A DNA stretch of 64,000 bases, taken from NCBI GenBank assembly GCA_026874595.1, contig CM049308.1, positions 37,907,027-37,971,026 of the forward strand, given 5' to 3'. The stretch's first letter is position 1; every line of letters starts with the position of its first letter. Source of the DNA: Sipunculus nudus. Its lineage: Eukaryota > Annelida > Sipuncula > Golfingiida > Sipunculidae. Of the stretch, positions 1 through 11,929 are shown one piece after another. The position numbers and the translations under genes were made by a program. The notes under the pieces are model-generated. The model made no database searches, was not told the DNA's origin, and saw only the letters and a program-made list of their open reading frames with translations.

Positions 1-1065
1 TGACTCCATTCTCTTTTTAACCAGGTTTACATGCACTCCCTTCCACTACTTCCTGACAACAAACACTTGGATTTCTGACAAAAGTAGGGCCCGCCTTCGT
101 ATTTACATCAGGTATAAAGGTACAGGGGTCATACATAATTGTTACAAAAACATGGGCATCAGCAATAAAAGTATAAATTGGCTGTAATGCATGAGTTCAT
201 TTAGCTGAAACGTTTTTAATTGTTTGTTTTGAGGAGTTTTTAATTACGTCCATTAAAACACAGTTAGATATATACTTGTGGTGTGGACGTCGCTGGTTCA
301 GACTATGTGACAGGGGGTCAATTTGGAGGAAATGGACTCAAATGAAAGCTTACTTTTCTTGTAGTTATTCTATTATAGAAATGAAAATAAGCTGAAGGTA
401 CACGTTTTTAGTTTACTAAGTTATTATGAACATCTCCGTGGTAACAGAATTACGTGACTTGCATCATCAAACAGAAATATAAAGCACGCGGATACTATAA
501 ACCGAGCCATGTATAATCTCAAATAACCGGAAATCATTGTCTGTTTGTATGACTGGTTTGAGTGCAATAAGGCAAACAACAAGATACAAAAAGAACAATC
601 TAAGTATTTGCGCATCACCAACATGAGTTTATTGCAAGCGTGCCTCGATAAGTCCCGTCTATGTGTACGTACCACTTCATGCCTATAAGCTTTTAATGAA
701 GATGCTACATATCGAGTACATCGCATTTAGAGGACATTAAACCAAAGCAAAAGCATGGGTTGTTATCCCTGCTGCGTACGAATCTTGATGATGGATAGAT
801 TACAGATACTTCAAACTGCGATAGAATCACACAGAATCTATATCTCTCTTAATTAGTACGGGAAGTACAGGTTATATTTTTCATAAAGAAAACGCCCTCA
901 GGGCCAGAGGAAAGTCACCTTGGGGTGAAATTGTTTCTATCAACGTTTCCAGTAGCGTCTATAGAAATGTGCAGGTATACATTATAACTGATCCGCGTTT
1001 TGTAATTATAGTGTGTATCATCTTTTGCTATGGCTCTGGTGTAAACATCACAATGTACCGAACAT
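1..1065. other. Unrecognised noncoding sequence
   Basis: AT-rich sequence without a supported gene, RNA or repeat. The open frame at 424-726 (minus) resembles nothing I know and shows no coding signature. Confidence 0.5.
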
Positions 1066-1069
1066 ACCA

Positions 1070-1290
1070 TTCAGGGGAGGATCAAGGATTTAGAAAAAGG
1101 AGGGGTCCAACCCAGGTTGACTTATGACAAAACCTATAAAAGGGTCCCCAAGTCCGGAAAAAAGGGGGCGGGGGGGGGGGGGGGGGTCGTCCAGGCACCA
1201 AAAATGGTCTGAAACCCTAAAAAAGAGGCTGAAAAAGGGGTGTCCGGACCCCTTGGGTCCCTCTCCGGAACCGCTTCTGCCAATGTGACC
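1070..1290. repeat. G/C-rich dispersed-repeat fragment with poly-G tract
   Basis: A stretch rich in GGGTCC and GGACCC strings, with a G-run at 1164-1186 and a near-palindromic GTCCGGACC core near 1240. A similar piece (GGGGTCCGGATCCC) follows a GT/G tract at about 6635-6690. The local composition differs strongly from its flanks, which suggests the end of a transposable element. The family is not identified. Confidence 0.4.
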
Positions 1291-1877
1291 AGTGATGTTA
1301 AGGTCCGAATTCTGATTAATAAGCACCATGAAATATTAATAGATCTTGGGTGAGGGACAAGTTTGGTCTGGTATAGAAAAAAATGTCTCCGTAACTGTGA
1401 CAGGCGAAGCAGAAAATTGGACAGAAATGTGTCTCGAGCGCCAATGTAGTATGCTGTCATCGTGGCTGAGTGAACCATCTATACCCATTCTTGTTTAGTT
1501 AATTTAGCAATGTATTGTATTTATGCGAACTTGTGCACCACTCTCCATCGCCTTGGTAGAGTAATTTGTAAAATTTCATTATTACTTTATTTGAAATAAA
1601 CTCTTCTGTCAAAATAGATTACACAACTAATACAAAAATGAGGGTATTATTAAGAGCCAAATTGATATACACATGTCATACAAAAAATCCTGTTTTCAGT
1701 ATTAAATCATGTCTCAATCAATTAATTATAAGCTTAGCGTCGTCATATTCACATTAGTACTCCAATCAGTCACAGTACATTTACGTCTTTGTACAGGATC
1801 CGCCCTGTACCAGTTTTACATCATTAATCTAAAATCAGCGGACTGCATTAACGGGAAACGTCAAGTCCGGCTTAGGT

Positions 1878-2029
1878 TTCTCGTTATTTTACCGAGCGGC
1901 ATAGCTATTTTTATTGTATATATAATCATTCCTATTGATATTCATTAATCACATTCTCGTTATTTTACAGAGCGGCATAGCTATTTTTATTTCATATATA
2001 TTCGTTCCTAATGATGGTCATTTATCACA
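1878..2029. repeat. 76-bp tandem duplication
   Basis: Two consecutive copies (1878-1953 and 1954-2029) both begin TTCTCGTTATTTTAC and continue through GAGCGGCATAGCTATTTTTATT to a similar ATCACAT end. A few substitutions separate them. Confidence 0.75.
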
Positions 2030-2034
2030 TATTA

Positions 2035-2860
2035 TTATGCTTTTATAAAATATATATCGCTTAAAAAATAAAAATGAAAAATCCTTTATATAAAAGGATT
2101 AGGACCAAGTAAGTCGCAGATTTGAATCTGGTGGTTAAGTTATGCCCATAGCTTCTTAATAGAGGAGGTACTGAACGGTGGAATTAGGTTTTGAGGTTTA
2201 AACCCTCTGACCACACGAAATATTATTAAAATGTATAAAAATAGAAAAAAAATAAATTTTGTTAAAGAAATGGTTTTTCTGAACTCCTGCAGGTGTCCCT
2301 TGTCTATTCTCTGCCTTATACAGCCAGCAAAATTCCCTGTAAGTCTGCTCGAAAAATGTAGAAGTTGCTTAATTGTACATTATTTTTGTCAAATATGCCA
2401 GTGGTCTATGCGTTTTCCGTGAAGGTTTTGTCATTTTATTTATTACTGATATATTTTTATCGATAATATTGCAAGAAAATCATATGTTAACAAAAAGTTC
2501 CAAAAATTTAAGGAATTCATCGCTTGTCATCACTAATAACAAAACCAAAACTGTTGATGGATACACTGTTAGATAAATTGTATTGTTATGTATTTAATTT
2601 TAAACTGTGTTTGGCCGGGTTTATATTTAGAGTTAAGGCTTATATGAATTAACTTATTCGATATTTTAAGTATTGCCTGATGTAAATGGTTTCTAAAGAA
2701 TTCAATTTATCAGCCCTAAGGACAGGTGCTTACCATAGCATATCTACCGACCGACGCCAGGGGACTGACCGACTGACCGGGGACCTCATGACCAAACACG
2801 CGACGGCAAAACGACCATTATATCCGACATATTGTTGCCTTTCCTATGGTCATACTATAT
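2035..2860. other. Unrecognised noncoding sequence
   Basis: AT-rich sequence with small open frames only. A short GACCGAC/GACTGACC-rich patch lies at about 2745-2790. No gene is supported. Confidence 0.45.
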
Positions 2861-2863
2861 AGA

Positions 2864-3215
2864 TTTTTTTTGGTGCAGGTAACCGCCTCCATTTTTTTAA
2901 TGCTGACTTATCTAATTCTTAACTAAGTATGTATATCTGCAGAGTTTCCATTTCGGTTTTGGGACTACTTGATAGGGCAGTTGCACTCGCTTCCTATCAT
3001 TTTTATTTTTGTATCCTGGTGTCACCCAGACCCCGTGTGTACCGCACCTGCGGGTCCTGGGTGTGTAATCATCCCCATTGCTGGGTCATAACACCCCCCA
3101 AAGACGCACCCGTAGATACTATATAATGACGCGTGTGATTTTGTCCAGAATCAATTAGCTTGCCAAAGGATTGCCCTCATTGGAGCAGACAAACTCATTA
3201 TGTGCGCATGACCCC
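2864..3215 (-). mobile_element. SINE copy 1, antisense, head missing
   Basis: Matches the body of the SINE copies at 24315, 32553 and 33935. Shared blocks are GGTAACCGCCTCCAT, ATATCTGCAGA, TTTCGGTTTTGGGACT and the GGCGC-type box near 3105. A T-run at 2864-2871 is the antisense A-tail. The tRNA-like head is absent, so the copy is 5'-truncated or decayed. Confidence 0.65.
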
Positions 3216-3239
3216 TCCCCCACCCCACCCCCCCCCCCC
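3211..3239. repeat. C-rich low-complexity tract
   Basis: Almost pure C over 29 bases, a possible G-quadruplex on the minus strand. Confidence 0.85.
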
Positions 3240-3940
3240 TTCCTAGGTTTAACAAGTGGCATAAGTCCCATTTAAGCATTTGACGTTCCTATTTATAGTG
3301 AGATGCTGAGTTAAGTGAGGGTTCAAGAACCTTATTTTTTTTTTTAAATTACATGCAATTTACAGACAGTTGAGATACCGATACTTATATACAAATATGT
3401 AATCATGAGAGGCTCCTACACCTTTCATGTAGCCCATAAAAGTACACAGGTAACTCCAGAGGTGCGTATTTTGTACATTTCTAAATAAGGATGCACAAAA
3501 AAATTGCTGTTGCTGGATTTCAATATGTTAGGTTTTCTATATTCGGTTTTTACAAAAAATATTCTCATAATGACTTTCAGCTGAGCGCCATGACCCACGT
3601 CACTCAAGGTCCCTTGTTTTTATTAAATGTTATACATAATAATTGATTTGGACACTGATACACTAGATTTCACAAATTTCTAACTGTTACCCACATTGTG
3701 CTACTTTAATCAATTTGACACACTGTAAATGATGCTAAATTTCTCTACTTGGATAATTAAATATTATACCCTCTAGATGTTACTAACATGTGTAGATTAT
3801 ATACTATAAATGATTGTGTTGGTTGGAAAATACAGAAATTGGGCAACATTAATGTGCCAACTATTGAGGTTATACACATCCACTCATGCTGATATTGTGT
3901 TGCTCTAAAATGTACGCAATCTAAACTAGAATTCTGCATT
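3240..3940. other. Unrecognised noncoding sequence
   Basis: No gene, RNA gene or repeat family recognised. Confidence 0.45.
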
Positions 3941-3944
3941 CAAA

Positions 3945-4230
3945 GGAATCCAAGCCTCCGCCTCGTGTGTGTGTGTGGGGGGGGGGGGGGGGGGGGTCTC
4001 CTTTATTGGATGCTCCCCAACCCGAATTTGCATTCACTTATATTCCCAGATTCATTCGTGCATTAGTGACTAAAAATTTGTTAATATTTCCTGATGACGT
4101 TCCTGATTCCGGATCATGTGCCAGATCCAAACCAAAAATCGATTGGATTGGCCCATTCCCAAATTGCTTTGAAAAGTTCATGAGGTCTCATTCAAAAACA
4201 CAAACACAGACACGAACGGACAACATATAC
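3945..4230 (+). repeat. AC-tail dispersed repeat, copy 1
   Basis: Shares CAAGCCTCCGCCTC, GGATGCTCCCCAA, TTCATTCGTGC and GGATCA blocks with the copy at 5405-5715, and ends in an ACAAACACA-type tail. An internal (GT)n followed by a 20-base G-run (3966-3996) sits where the other copy has only CCCCCTGTTG, so the microsatellite grew inside the repeat. Confidence 0.7.
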
Positions 4231-4239
4231 CCTCAATAA

Positions 4240-4870
4240 TAATATGCTGCGTTCTACAACTCTGACACCTGTGGCCAAAATGATACCGATAGTCGTCACA
4301 GGTGACAGATGTTCTGGTTAATAGATTGAGGTATTGTTGTATAACAGACATTATTGTAACAGTGCATGGATTATGTAGCAGCGATAAGTTAAGTAATACG
4401 TTTACATTACTGTACAAGTGACATATTTATTTTCTGCGCTGTAAATAGATGAGTTTAAGTTCGTGAGCCTATGATAATTTCATGTCACATGTCTACACGC
4501 ACTCGCAGATCTAGGCCAAAAGTTTCGAATGTTTATTCAGCTGACCTGATCCCAGGGTAAACTTAGTTGAGGCTATTCGCGACCTTTAGTCTTGACATGA
4601 GAGTTACTTAACTTGTCAATCAAACTGCAACATGCATACAATGCATTGGCATCGAAGGGTATCGTTTTAATATTCATGAACAATTAATCTTGTAAAATAT
4701 TGTAGTAATGAAGAGCTTAGATCGAGAAAGTGAAGATAATTAGAGGAAGATCATATTCTTTTTCAAAATACATTGTCCTAGTGACATAATATTATTTCTG
4801 TAGTGTATTAATGTCTATTTAATTCTCAGTGTCTCAGTGTTGAAGTACGTAAACTTTAGAAAGTATGAAG
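4240..4870. other. Unrecognised noncoding sequence
   Basis: No supported feature. Confidence 0.45.
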
Positions 4871-4920
4871 GCTATATATTATATTATTTTATATTATATT
4901 ATATTATATTATATTATATT

Positions 4921-5007
<87 letters not shown>
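4871..5007. repeat. ATATT pentamer then (TA)n microsatellite
   Basis: The pentamer ATATT repeats to about 4920 and passes into a long TA array with two AAAT interruptions. Reading frames through it encode only Y/I repeats and are not genes. Confidence 0.95.
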
Positions 5008-5009
<2 letters not shown>

Positions 5010-5404
5010 TAACATTTATCAAGATGTTTCTGATGGACTCTTTTACTTGATTTTGATTGAAATATTGTTTCGGGGGAGAAGAAAACATTCAAGTAACCTG
5101 AGTACGCAATGATCTTCCCTCCAGGTGTGTCTTTATTAATAAGATCTACTAATTATATTATGGCATCTAATTAGAAAGAGTCAGTTACGTTAACCTTTCT
5201 TGCAATAAAGTTATAATCATCAGTACATCTATTGTCATTTCTTTCCATTGTTATACATCTTCGGCAAAGACACCTTTATCATTTCTTCCATAACATTCTT
5301 CTTTAATTCCTATGACACATGATCGCTAGTCGGTTTAGTCAAAAAAATATATGAAGAGGGGATTCATTAAAAGCTATCATCAACTAAACTCAATTACTAG
5401 AAAT

Positions 5405-5715
5405 CGGTATTCCTAGGAATGCAAGCCTCCGCCTCCCCCTGTTGTAGGATGCTCCCCAAACCGCATCCACTTATACGCGGCTCATATTCCAAGGTTCATT
5501 CGTGCGTAAGTGACTGAAAATTTGTTATTGTAATTTGTAATTCGTTCCTGAATCCGGATCAAGTACCAAACCCATTTATAGCCTAATGGGTTCTTCATTG
5601 GCTAATTCCCGAAATGTCCAGAAAATTTCATGAGATTCCGTTCCGGGTGAGTTATGTTGTAAACAAACACACACACACCAATACACACACACAAACACAC
5701 ACACACGGGGATGAA
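5405..5715 (+). repeat. AC-tail dispersed repeat, copy 2
   Basis: The longest clear copy of the family. It runs from CAAGCCTCCGCCTCC through TTTCATGAGATTCCGTTC and GTGAGTTATGTTGT to an (AC)n tail at about 5665-5706. A microsatellite 3' tail is typical of some non-LTR retrotransposons, notably RTE-like ones; that assignment is inference. Confidence 0.7.
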
Positions 5716-6250
5716 AGCATACCAAATATGTAGACAAGGTGAACTAAGAAGAACAATACTTGTATCTTTTTATGCACGGGTGCTCTAATCCCTTTAAGTT
5801 TAGCGGTTCTTTATTATTTTAAGACCAGCTTGTTAAGGGCAATGAATATTGCAACACTGGCATTACATATATATAACCACACTCACACGTTCTTGTACGA
5901 CGCTTTTTTAATACATGGATTAAGACATATTTCGTCTTTAGAATTTGAATGAAATTCCAGTACGGGCAGTTCATGCAACAAACAGAGCATGTATTTCCCC
6001 CTGTTTAAATGTTGTGACCAAGCAACTTAAGCAGTCTAAGCAATAATAGGCTTAAATATGACAAACACATAACATTAAGCTGAAATTCATGAGTATATAA
6101 GTTTTACTTCATTCAAATAATTGATCATAGTATTTTAAAAATAAATTATATGTTCTTCTATCTCTAAGTGACTTCGGAGTATTACGTTTTTATGTATCAT
6201 GTTTCTCTGTGACACATCAATAAGACGCCGCATGAGAGAGCTTCAGTGAC
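5716..6250. other. Unrecognised noncoding sequence
   Basis: No supported feature. Confidence 0.4.
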
Positions 6251-6254
6251 CATG

Positions 6255-6375
6255 TTTATTGTAAAGAACCAGACCCACACCAAAATCTTCACTGGCCCAT
6301 ACCCAAATTGCACTGGATATTTCATGAGATTCCATTCATGATTGCGTCAGCTATGTTGTGAACAAAAACACTGGA
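6255..6375 (+). repeat. AC-tail dispersed repeat, 3'-end fragment (copy 3)
   Basis: Contains TTTCATGAGATTCCATTCAT and CTATGTTGTGAACAAAAACAC, the 3' end of the family, without the 5' part seen in copies 1 and 2. Confidence 0.65.
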
Positions 6376-8000
6376 AATACCGCAATTAAGTAATTTCAAA
6401 AGCTAATCAATATATTTTTCTGTTGCAAACTGATCGTTGCTATGAGAGTCAAAGGAGGCTGAGATTACCAACTGTTACATCAACTTTATCTACATCTTTA
6501 ACATCTTAGTAAATTTGCAAACACACTATAAACTGCCTTTATTATATGAGGCCGACATGGCCACAAACTGCTGGTCTTCAGCACTTCAGTAGACGTTCAG
6601 CCAGGGGTGTCAATACAGGTCAGAAGCAGATCCGTGTGCGTGTGTGTGGGGGGGGGGGGGAGATGGTACAGGGGTCCGGATCCCACTTTTTCAGCCGAAG
6701 CAACTTTTTTAAGTAAGAGTTTAATAGTTAATAATTAGAAATACTTTGGTTCCTTTTCTGAGTTTATTATGAAATATTATACAAATCTAAACATGGTTTA
6801 GATGTAACCTATACGGGATACATACTATCTTAAAAAAATAACCTTATGCTCAATTGCAACATATTTGAAATGGGTCGCATGGACAAAAAGTTACCGGTAT
6901 ATATATATTTGAGTGTGTTTATAATAAAAAGTCCCAACTTTGATTACCTTCTCACTCCGAGTCAACCCTTTCCACCTTTGAAGATACATTTTTTCGCCAC
7001 GACAGAAATATTGATGCAGTAGCGAAAGCGTCATACGTACGCTCATCACACAAAGTAAGGATTTGACACGATTTAGTCCAACCCCGTGATACGTGATATT
7101 CCTTAAAATGTTTCACACGATTCATCCAATCGGCAATCCTACGGTGGATTTCCGAATAGGATGCAATTGGAAGAATTTTTTGTATTATTGGGTAGTATTA
7201 AAATATGAGTTATATCCGTCCTGCGTCGATCCTCTTCCAACATCCGGGGAATCATCTGATCCAACCAACACCTGGGTCGCAATAAGAAAAAGAACAAAGC
7301 AGGAGTGAAAAAAGTACGCCTATCGTATGCCTCGTGACCTTTATCCTTATTAAATATACACTCTATTTGCAGACAATTGAATCCAGGGGAGTTACTTAAA
7401 AGGTAAACCATCATCCCGATTTTCATCAAATTCCTAGTTATTATAGCAATAACACAGCATTAAAATCTGGTGACCTCTGACCCATAAAATATGCAGAGAT
7501 TCTGACGAAAATTCAAGTCTTGAACTCAAATTGGTAATTATTAATAGTGTCGGATTCATACTTACACTATATGTTATACTGGTCAATATTTCTGTTGAGT
7601 TTCAACACAATCCATCATATTTCTGGTAAGATAAGGCAGCGACACCACGAAAAAGCCTCGTGATCTCATTAATTATTTGTGGGGATTTGTCTAGAATGGA
7701 ACTCGTTCGAGATAATCTATTCGTTAGTTGCAACGGTTACGTGAAAACCATAATACGACCCGACTGAGACAGGCGTATAAAAACATTACTAGATGATTGA
7801 GAACAACAGTATTACTGTCAAGTAGTTACTATCACCTTGCTTTATTTTCAACAGAAGAACGGGAATGAGCACCCAACATATAGAAGCAAGAGCACCGGCT
7901 GGTCTCAACAAACTTATACTTTTTCTGTGTCACTTATTTAAATATAGAGACTAGCAAATCAAATCTACATTCTGTTGCAATGAAAAATCACAATCTACAA
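6376..8000. other. Unrecognised noncoding sequence with a GT/G tract
   Basis: (GT)n passing into G13 at 6633-6660 is followed by GGGGTCCGGATCCC, resembling the 1070-1290 fragment. Nothing else is recognised. Open frames at 7093-7308 (plus) and 7139-7429 (minus) overlap each other and show no known motif. Confidence 0.45.
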
Positions 8001-8018
8001 TGGGTATATTAGAAATTT

Positions 8019-8247
8019 CAAAGGCAATAATAGTAATTTCAAAGGGAACCATATTAATTTCAATGGGAATAACAGTAATTTCAATGGGAATAACAGTAAT
8101 TTTAAAGGAAATAATAGTAATTTCATAATTTCAAAGGAAATCACAGTAATTTCAAAGGGAATAATAGTAATTTCAAAAGGAATAATAGTAATTTTAAAGG
8201 GAATAATGGTAATTTCAAATGGGATTAATAGTAATTTCTGTGGTCCG
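8019..8247. repeat. Minisatellite, unit about 23 bp
   Basis: About ten degenerate copies of AATAGTAATTTCAAAGGGAAT. Differences include AAAGG/AATGG and AATAGT/AACAGT. The minus-strand frame through it reads IPFEITI-type repeats, a by-product of the unit rather than a protein. Confidence 0.9.
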
Positions 8248-8249
8248 CA

Positions 8250-8930
8250 TTCGAGTGTGGCGGTTCTGCTTTGTCCGCTGAAGTCAAACAAAAGTATTAA
8301 TAGTGATTACAGGAGTCCATAAAACTGGGATGGACTCTCAAGACAATCATCATATACTAGAAATAATTCGAATCTAACTGTTCATTTCTTTAGGCATATC
8401 GTCATTAACTTCAGGCTGTGAATTGTTGAGGAACCTTCAATTAGATTCAATTGGCAACAGTTACAATGTAAGATTATCAATAATTATCTCTCGGTGAATA
8501 AGAATCTTTTTTCGGAAATCGGAAATTGTTAGCCAGCCCAAGTTTTTGTTACATAGCGAAAAGGCTTATCTCAGGTTGAAAAAGGTTGATCGACAGTGCA
8601 GACTTTACCTGCGTGAATCTACAATAAATCAAATGTGTTGTATGATGAGTTGGCGGATAGTACTAACAGGAGCCTTCATAATACAAGTTTTCTAATTTCA
8701 AATATGTTCTGTTCAATAAAAGGGAAACTAAAAATCCTAATTTTCCTTGGAATAGTAAGGTTTAAATTAAAATAAGTATATAACGTTTGATAGCGCTTGT
8801 CCTTAAGAAATGGCTGTTTTCCACAAATTTTCTCAAATATTTTCCAAAACTAATTTGAAACACGATGTGTTTAATGGTGTGCTCCCTTCTGTATCGTTTA
8901 TCGTATCTTTATTGTCTCATGTTTAGATTC
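8250..8930. other. Unrecognised noncoding sequence
   Basis: No supported feature. Confidence 0.4.
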
Positions 8931-8932
8931 AC

Positions 8933-8936
<4 letters not shown>

Positions 8937-9003
<67 letters not shown>

Positions 9004-9121
9004 ATTTTTATGTATATTTTGTCACACTCTTTAAGTATATGTATGTTTATATCTTTTTGAAAAAAAAAATTAAAAAATCAAATTAACAAGTATTGTCTTT
9101 CGATTCGATTCGATTCGATTC
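8937..9121. repeat. (TA)n array and short TCGAT pentamer array
   Basis: A TA array (8937-9003, one TTTAT interruption) is followed after unique sequence by about four and a half copies of the pentamer CGATT at 9098-9121. Confidence 0.9.
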
Positions 9122-9194
9122 TAAACACGTTCTGTCAGAATGGTACATCTGCTGTGTGTGTTATACAATGGTGCTTACCACCAGCAATGAAGGA

Positions 9195-9320
9195 CTCGAG
9201 TCAGAGCTTTATCTCGAGCAGACATCCTAATGGACTCGAACTTGGACTCGACGGCCTCGGAATTGTAAAGATTCGCAGGTAAAGACTCGAGAATCAGGCC
9301 GAGTCCATCTTGAGTCCAGT
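9195..9320. repeat. Degenerate GGACTCGAG-type repeat
   Basis: Repeated GGACTCGA, ACTCGAG and GAGTCCA strings in both orientations. The same motif recurs at 11866-11925 and 62238-62325. Confidence 0.6.
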
Positions 9321-9346
9321 AGAAGGATAGCTCTGTAATCAATCAA

Positions 9347-9780
<434 letters not shown>

Positions 9781-9784
9781 AAGT

Positions 9785-10885
9785 AAGCCTGGTCAGCAAA
9801 TAAATCAGTAGGGTTGTCCTGCAACCTTGACCTTAAAACTTGTATGTCCAAATCAACATGATTCTTCCCCTTTTGTTTGTTAATCCTTAAGTGAAAGATT
9901 TTAGATGAAAATTTACGCCTTCGTGATCTTGTTAAACATGAGGGTACTGGGATCTTTACCTGTGACTTCGTGAGCCCTTAATCAAAAGGTTTGTTACCTT
10001 ACTTATTGGCCATTGATACATCAAGTTTGGAATCCATATGTCAATTCAGTCTGGAGTTATCACCCGGAAACAAATTTGAGGACAGATGGCTCATGTGATA
10101 TTGATGTTTGACCTTGTGATCCCAAAATGGAAAGGAATCTTCCCTAATTGGCATGTGAGGTATAAGTGCAAAATGGAAGGTTATGGGATAAGGTTGGGGC
10201 TTACAATACATCCACATACCCCAAAAATATGTGGTTCCTCTGACCTTGACCTTTGATCTCATGACCCTGAAATCTATAGGGTTCTTACTTTAGTGGTGGG
10301 CCAATTATGAGTAAAGTTTAAATCCATAGGTAAAAATTAAACTGGAGTAATCATCCAGAAATTAATTTGTAGACAGATGGCTCCTATAACCTTGACCTTT
10401 GACCTCGTGACCCCAAAATTGATAGAGATCTTCCCCTAAAGGAAGGTGAACTAAATGTGCAAGATGGAAGGTGTGGGATGAACAGTTTGGCTTAAAATAC
10501 CTTCACAATTTTTTAAAATGTGGTTCCTGTGTCCTTGACCTCATGATCAGACAAAAAATCTAAAGGGTTGTTACGTTAGTGGTGGGAGATAAATTAGTTA
10601 GGTTTGAGGTCCATATGTTAAATCAAACTAGAGTTATCCGGAAATGATTCTATTGACAGATGGCTCCAGTGACCTTGTCCTTCGAACTTGTGACCCCAAA
10701 CTCGAATGGGAACTTCCCCTACTAAGAGGCGAGCTATGTATGCAAGGCGGTAGGTCTGAGATAAAAAATTTGGCTTAAAATGCATCCATATAAGTTTTAA
10801 GGATGCGGATCCTGTAACCTTGATCTTTAACCTCATGTCTCCAAAATCAATAAGGTTTTTGCTTTAGTATCGAGCCATTGTTATA
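9785..10885 (+). repeat. Tandem array, unit about 288 bp
   Basis: The landmark CTGGAGTTATC...GACAGATGGCTC recurs at 10051, 10342 and 10628 (spacing 291 and 286). Each unit also holds CCTTGACCTTTGACCTCGTGACCCCAAAAT. The array is interrupted after the third unit, and the next landmark appears at 11700. The open frames seen in it on the minus strand are parallel readings of the same unit. Confidence 0.85.
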
Positions 10886-10901
10886 GGTGCTCCTTTTATG
10901 T

Positions 10902-11657
10902 TGTGACACCGGCGTAACTTGTGTTGTTGTTGCACTTTATGTTTAATCCGTACTGGTTGAACTCTCGTTGTCATGCTGGCTGGGGTTTTCACGCCTGGCC
11001 GAGGTCACGTGATGACCCTGGTATGTAGAGATACACACAACGATGTTTTTCTAGATAATTCCTGTTAAGCATGCTTACCGTGTTAAATGTATTATTCTTC
11101 AAATTTTCGAGAGGGGGAAAATTCTCGGCTTGGGGTGAAGAGTATATAAAGGGGCCGTGTTTTAGAACCGAGGGCAGAGAGCAGAGAAGTTTTCCAGCGG
11201 ATGCAGAAGCGTGTTTCAGTTTCTGGGACCTTATCCGACGTGTGCGGCAATTATAGATTCTTTTTCAGACTCTTTTGGACTTCAGTTTACTTTCTGGATT
11301 GTTACAGGAGCTTTACACTGGACTGTCATTCTCCGAGAGTATACATTTAAAGAAATTATCGTTGTGACGCTGTTGGTATCCAGGTACTATGCACATTATT
11401 TTCCTGTGTGATTGTATTGATTTGTTGTTATACCACTGTTCAACTGTATAATTGTATTGATTTAGTGTATTGTAATATTAGGGTTGTTTTAGGAATAACT
11501 TATGGTTATTTTTTAACAAAGAACCACTGACTTCTTTATTCATTTCCCTAGACATTTCACGCTGCCTAGTGTTACAGAATCTGATTTTTTTTTATCTCCG
11601 TTACAGAATTTGTGTGCATCACGCATACATGATCTGTTTATATTAGGTTCCATAACA
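10902..11657 (+). mobile_element. LTR-like element copy A (solo LTR candidate)
   Basis: A roughly 755-bp copy of a family also found at 14001-14747 (-), 18446-19211 (+) and 50764-51345 (-). It begins TGTGACA and ends ATAACA, close to the TG...CA rule for LTRs. It contains a TATA box (TATATAAA, 11143-11150) followed by the conserved CAGCGGA..CAGAAG block, and ends with GTTACAGAATCTG before a T-rich run. No internal coding region, primer site or second LTR is visible. It interrupts the 288-bp tandem array, so it inserted later. Confidence 0.65.
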
Positions 11658-11662
11658 CCATA

Positions 11663-11760
11663 TATAAGAAAAGTTTGAAATCCATATGTCAGACCAAACT
11701 GGAGTTATCATCCGAAAACGAATTTGTACACAGACGGACATGGTGATTACTACAAGCGGG
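11663..11760 (+). repeat. 288-bp repeat, part resumed after insertion
   Basis: TTTGAAATCCATATGTCAGA and CTGGAGTTATCATCC continue the array unit cut by the preceding LTR-like copy. The unit then decays into other sequence. Confidence 0.75.
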
Positions 11761-11865
11761 GCCCAATCAGACATTCAAGTAAAACGCCTGCGTAAACTTC
11801 AGAGAAAAACTTATAATAATCTCAAATTTCGACGCGTATCATTAAAAATGCAGCTTTACAAAGGA

Positions 11866-11925
11866 CTCGGACTTAGATTCGAAACTTAAATAAGGTGAAC
11901 TTGACCTCGAAACTCAAGGACTCAT
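11866..11925. repeat. Degenerate GGACTCG repeat fragment
   Basis: GGACTCGGACTTAGATTCGA and CTCGAAACTCAAGGACTC, related to 9195-9320 and 62238-62325. Confidence 0.5.
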
Positions 11926-11929
11926 ATGT

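Noticed and set aside
4837-5112. Frame encoding long Y/I repeats
   Set aside because: It is a translation of the TA microsatellite; the same applies to frames at 8.9, 9.4, 34.3, 47.4 and 59.0 kb.
8019-8247. CRISPR-like spacing of short repeats
   Set aside because: The units are contiguous and degenerate with no spacers, and the genome is eukaryotic.
10041-10836. Two similar minus-strand frames (72-73 codons)
   Set aside because: They look like paralogous peptides only because they lie in successive copies of the 288-bp tandem unit.
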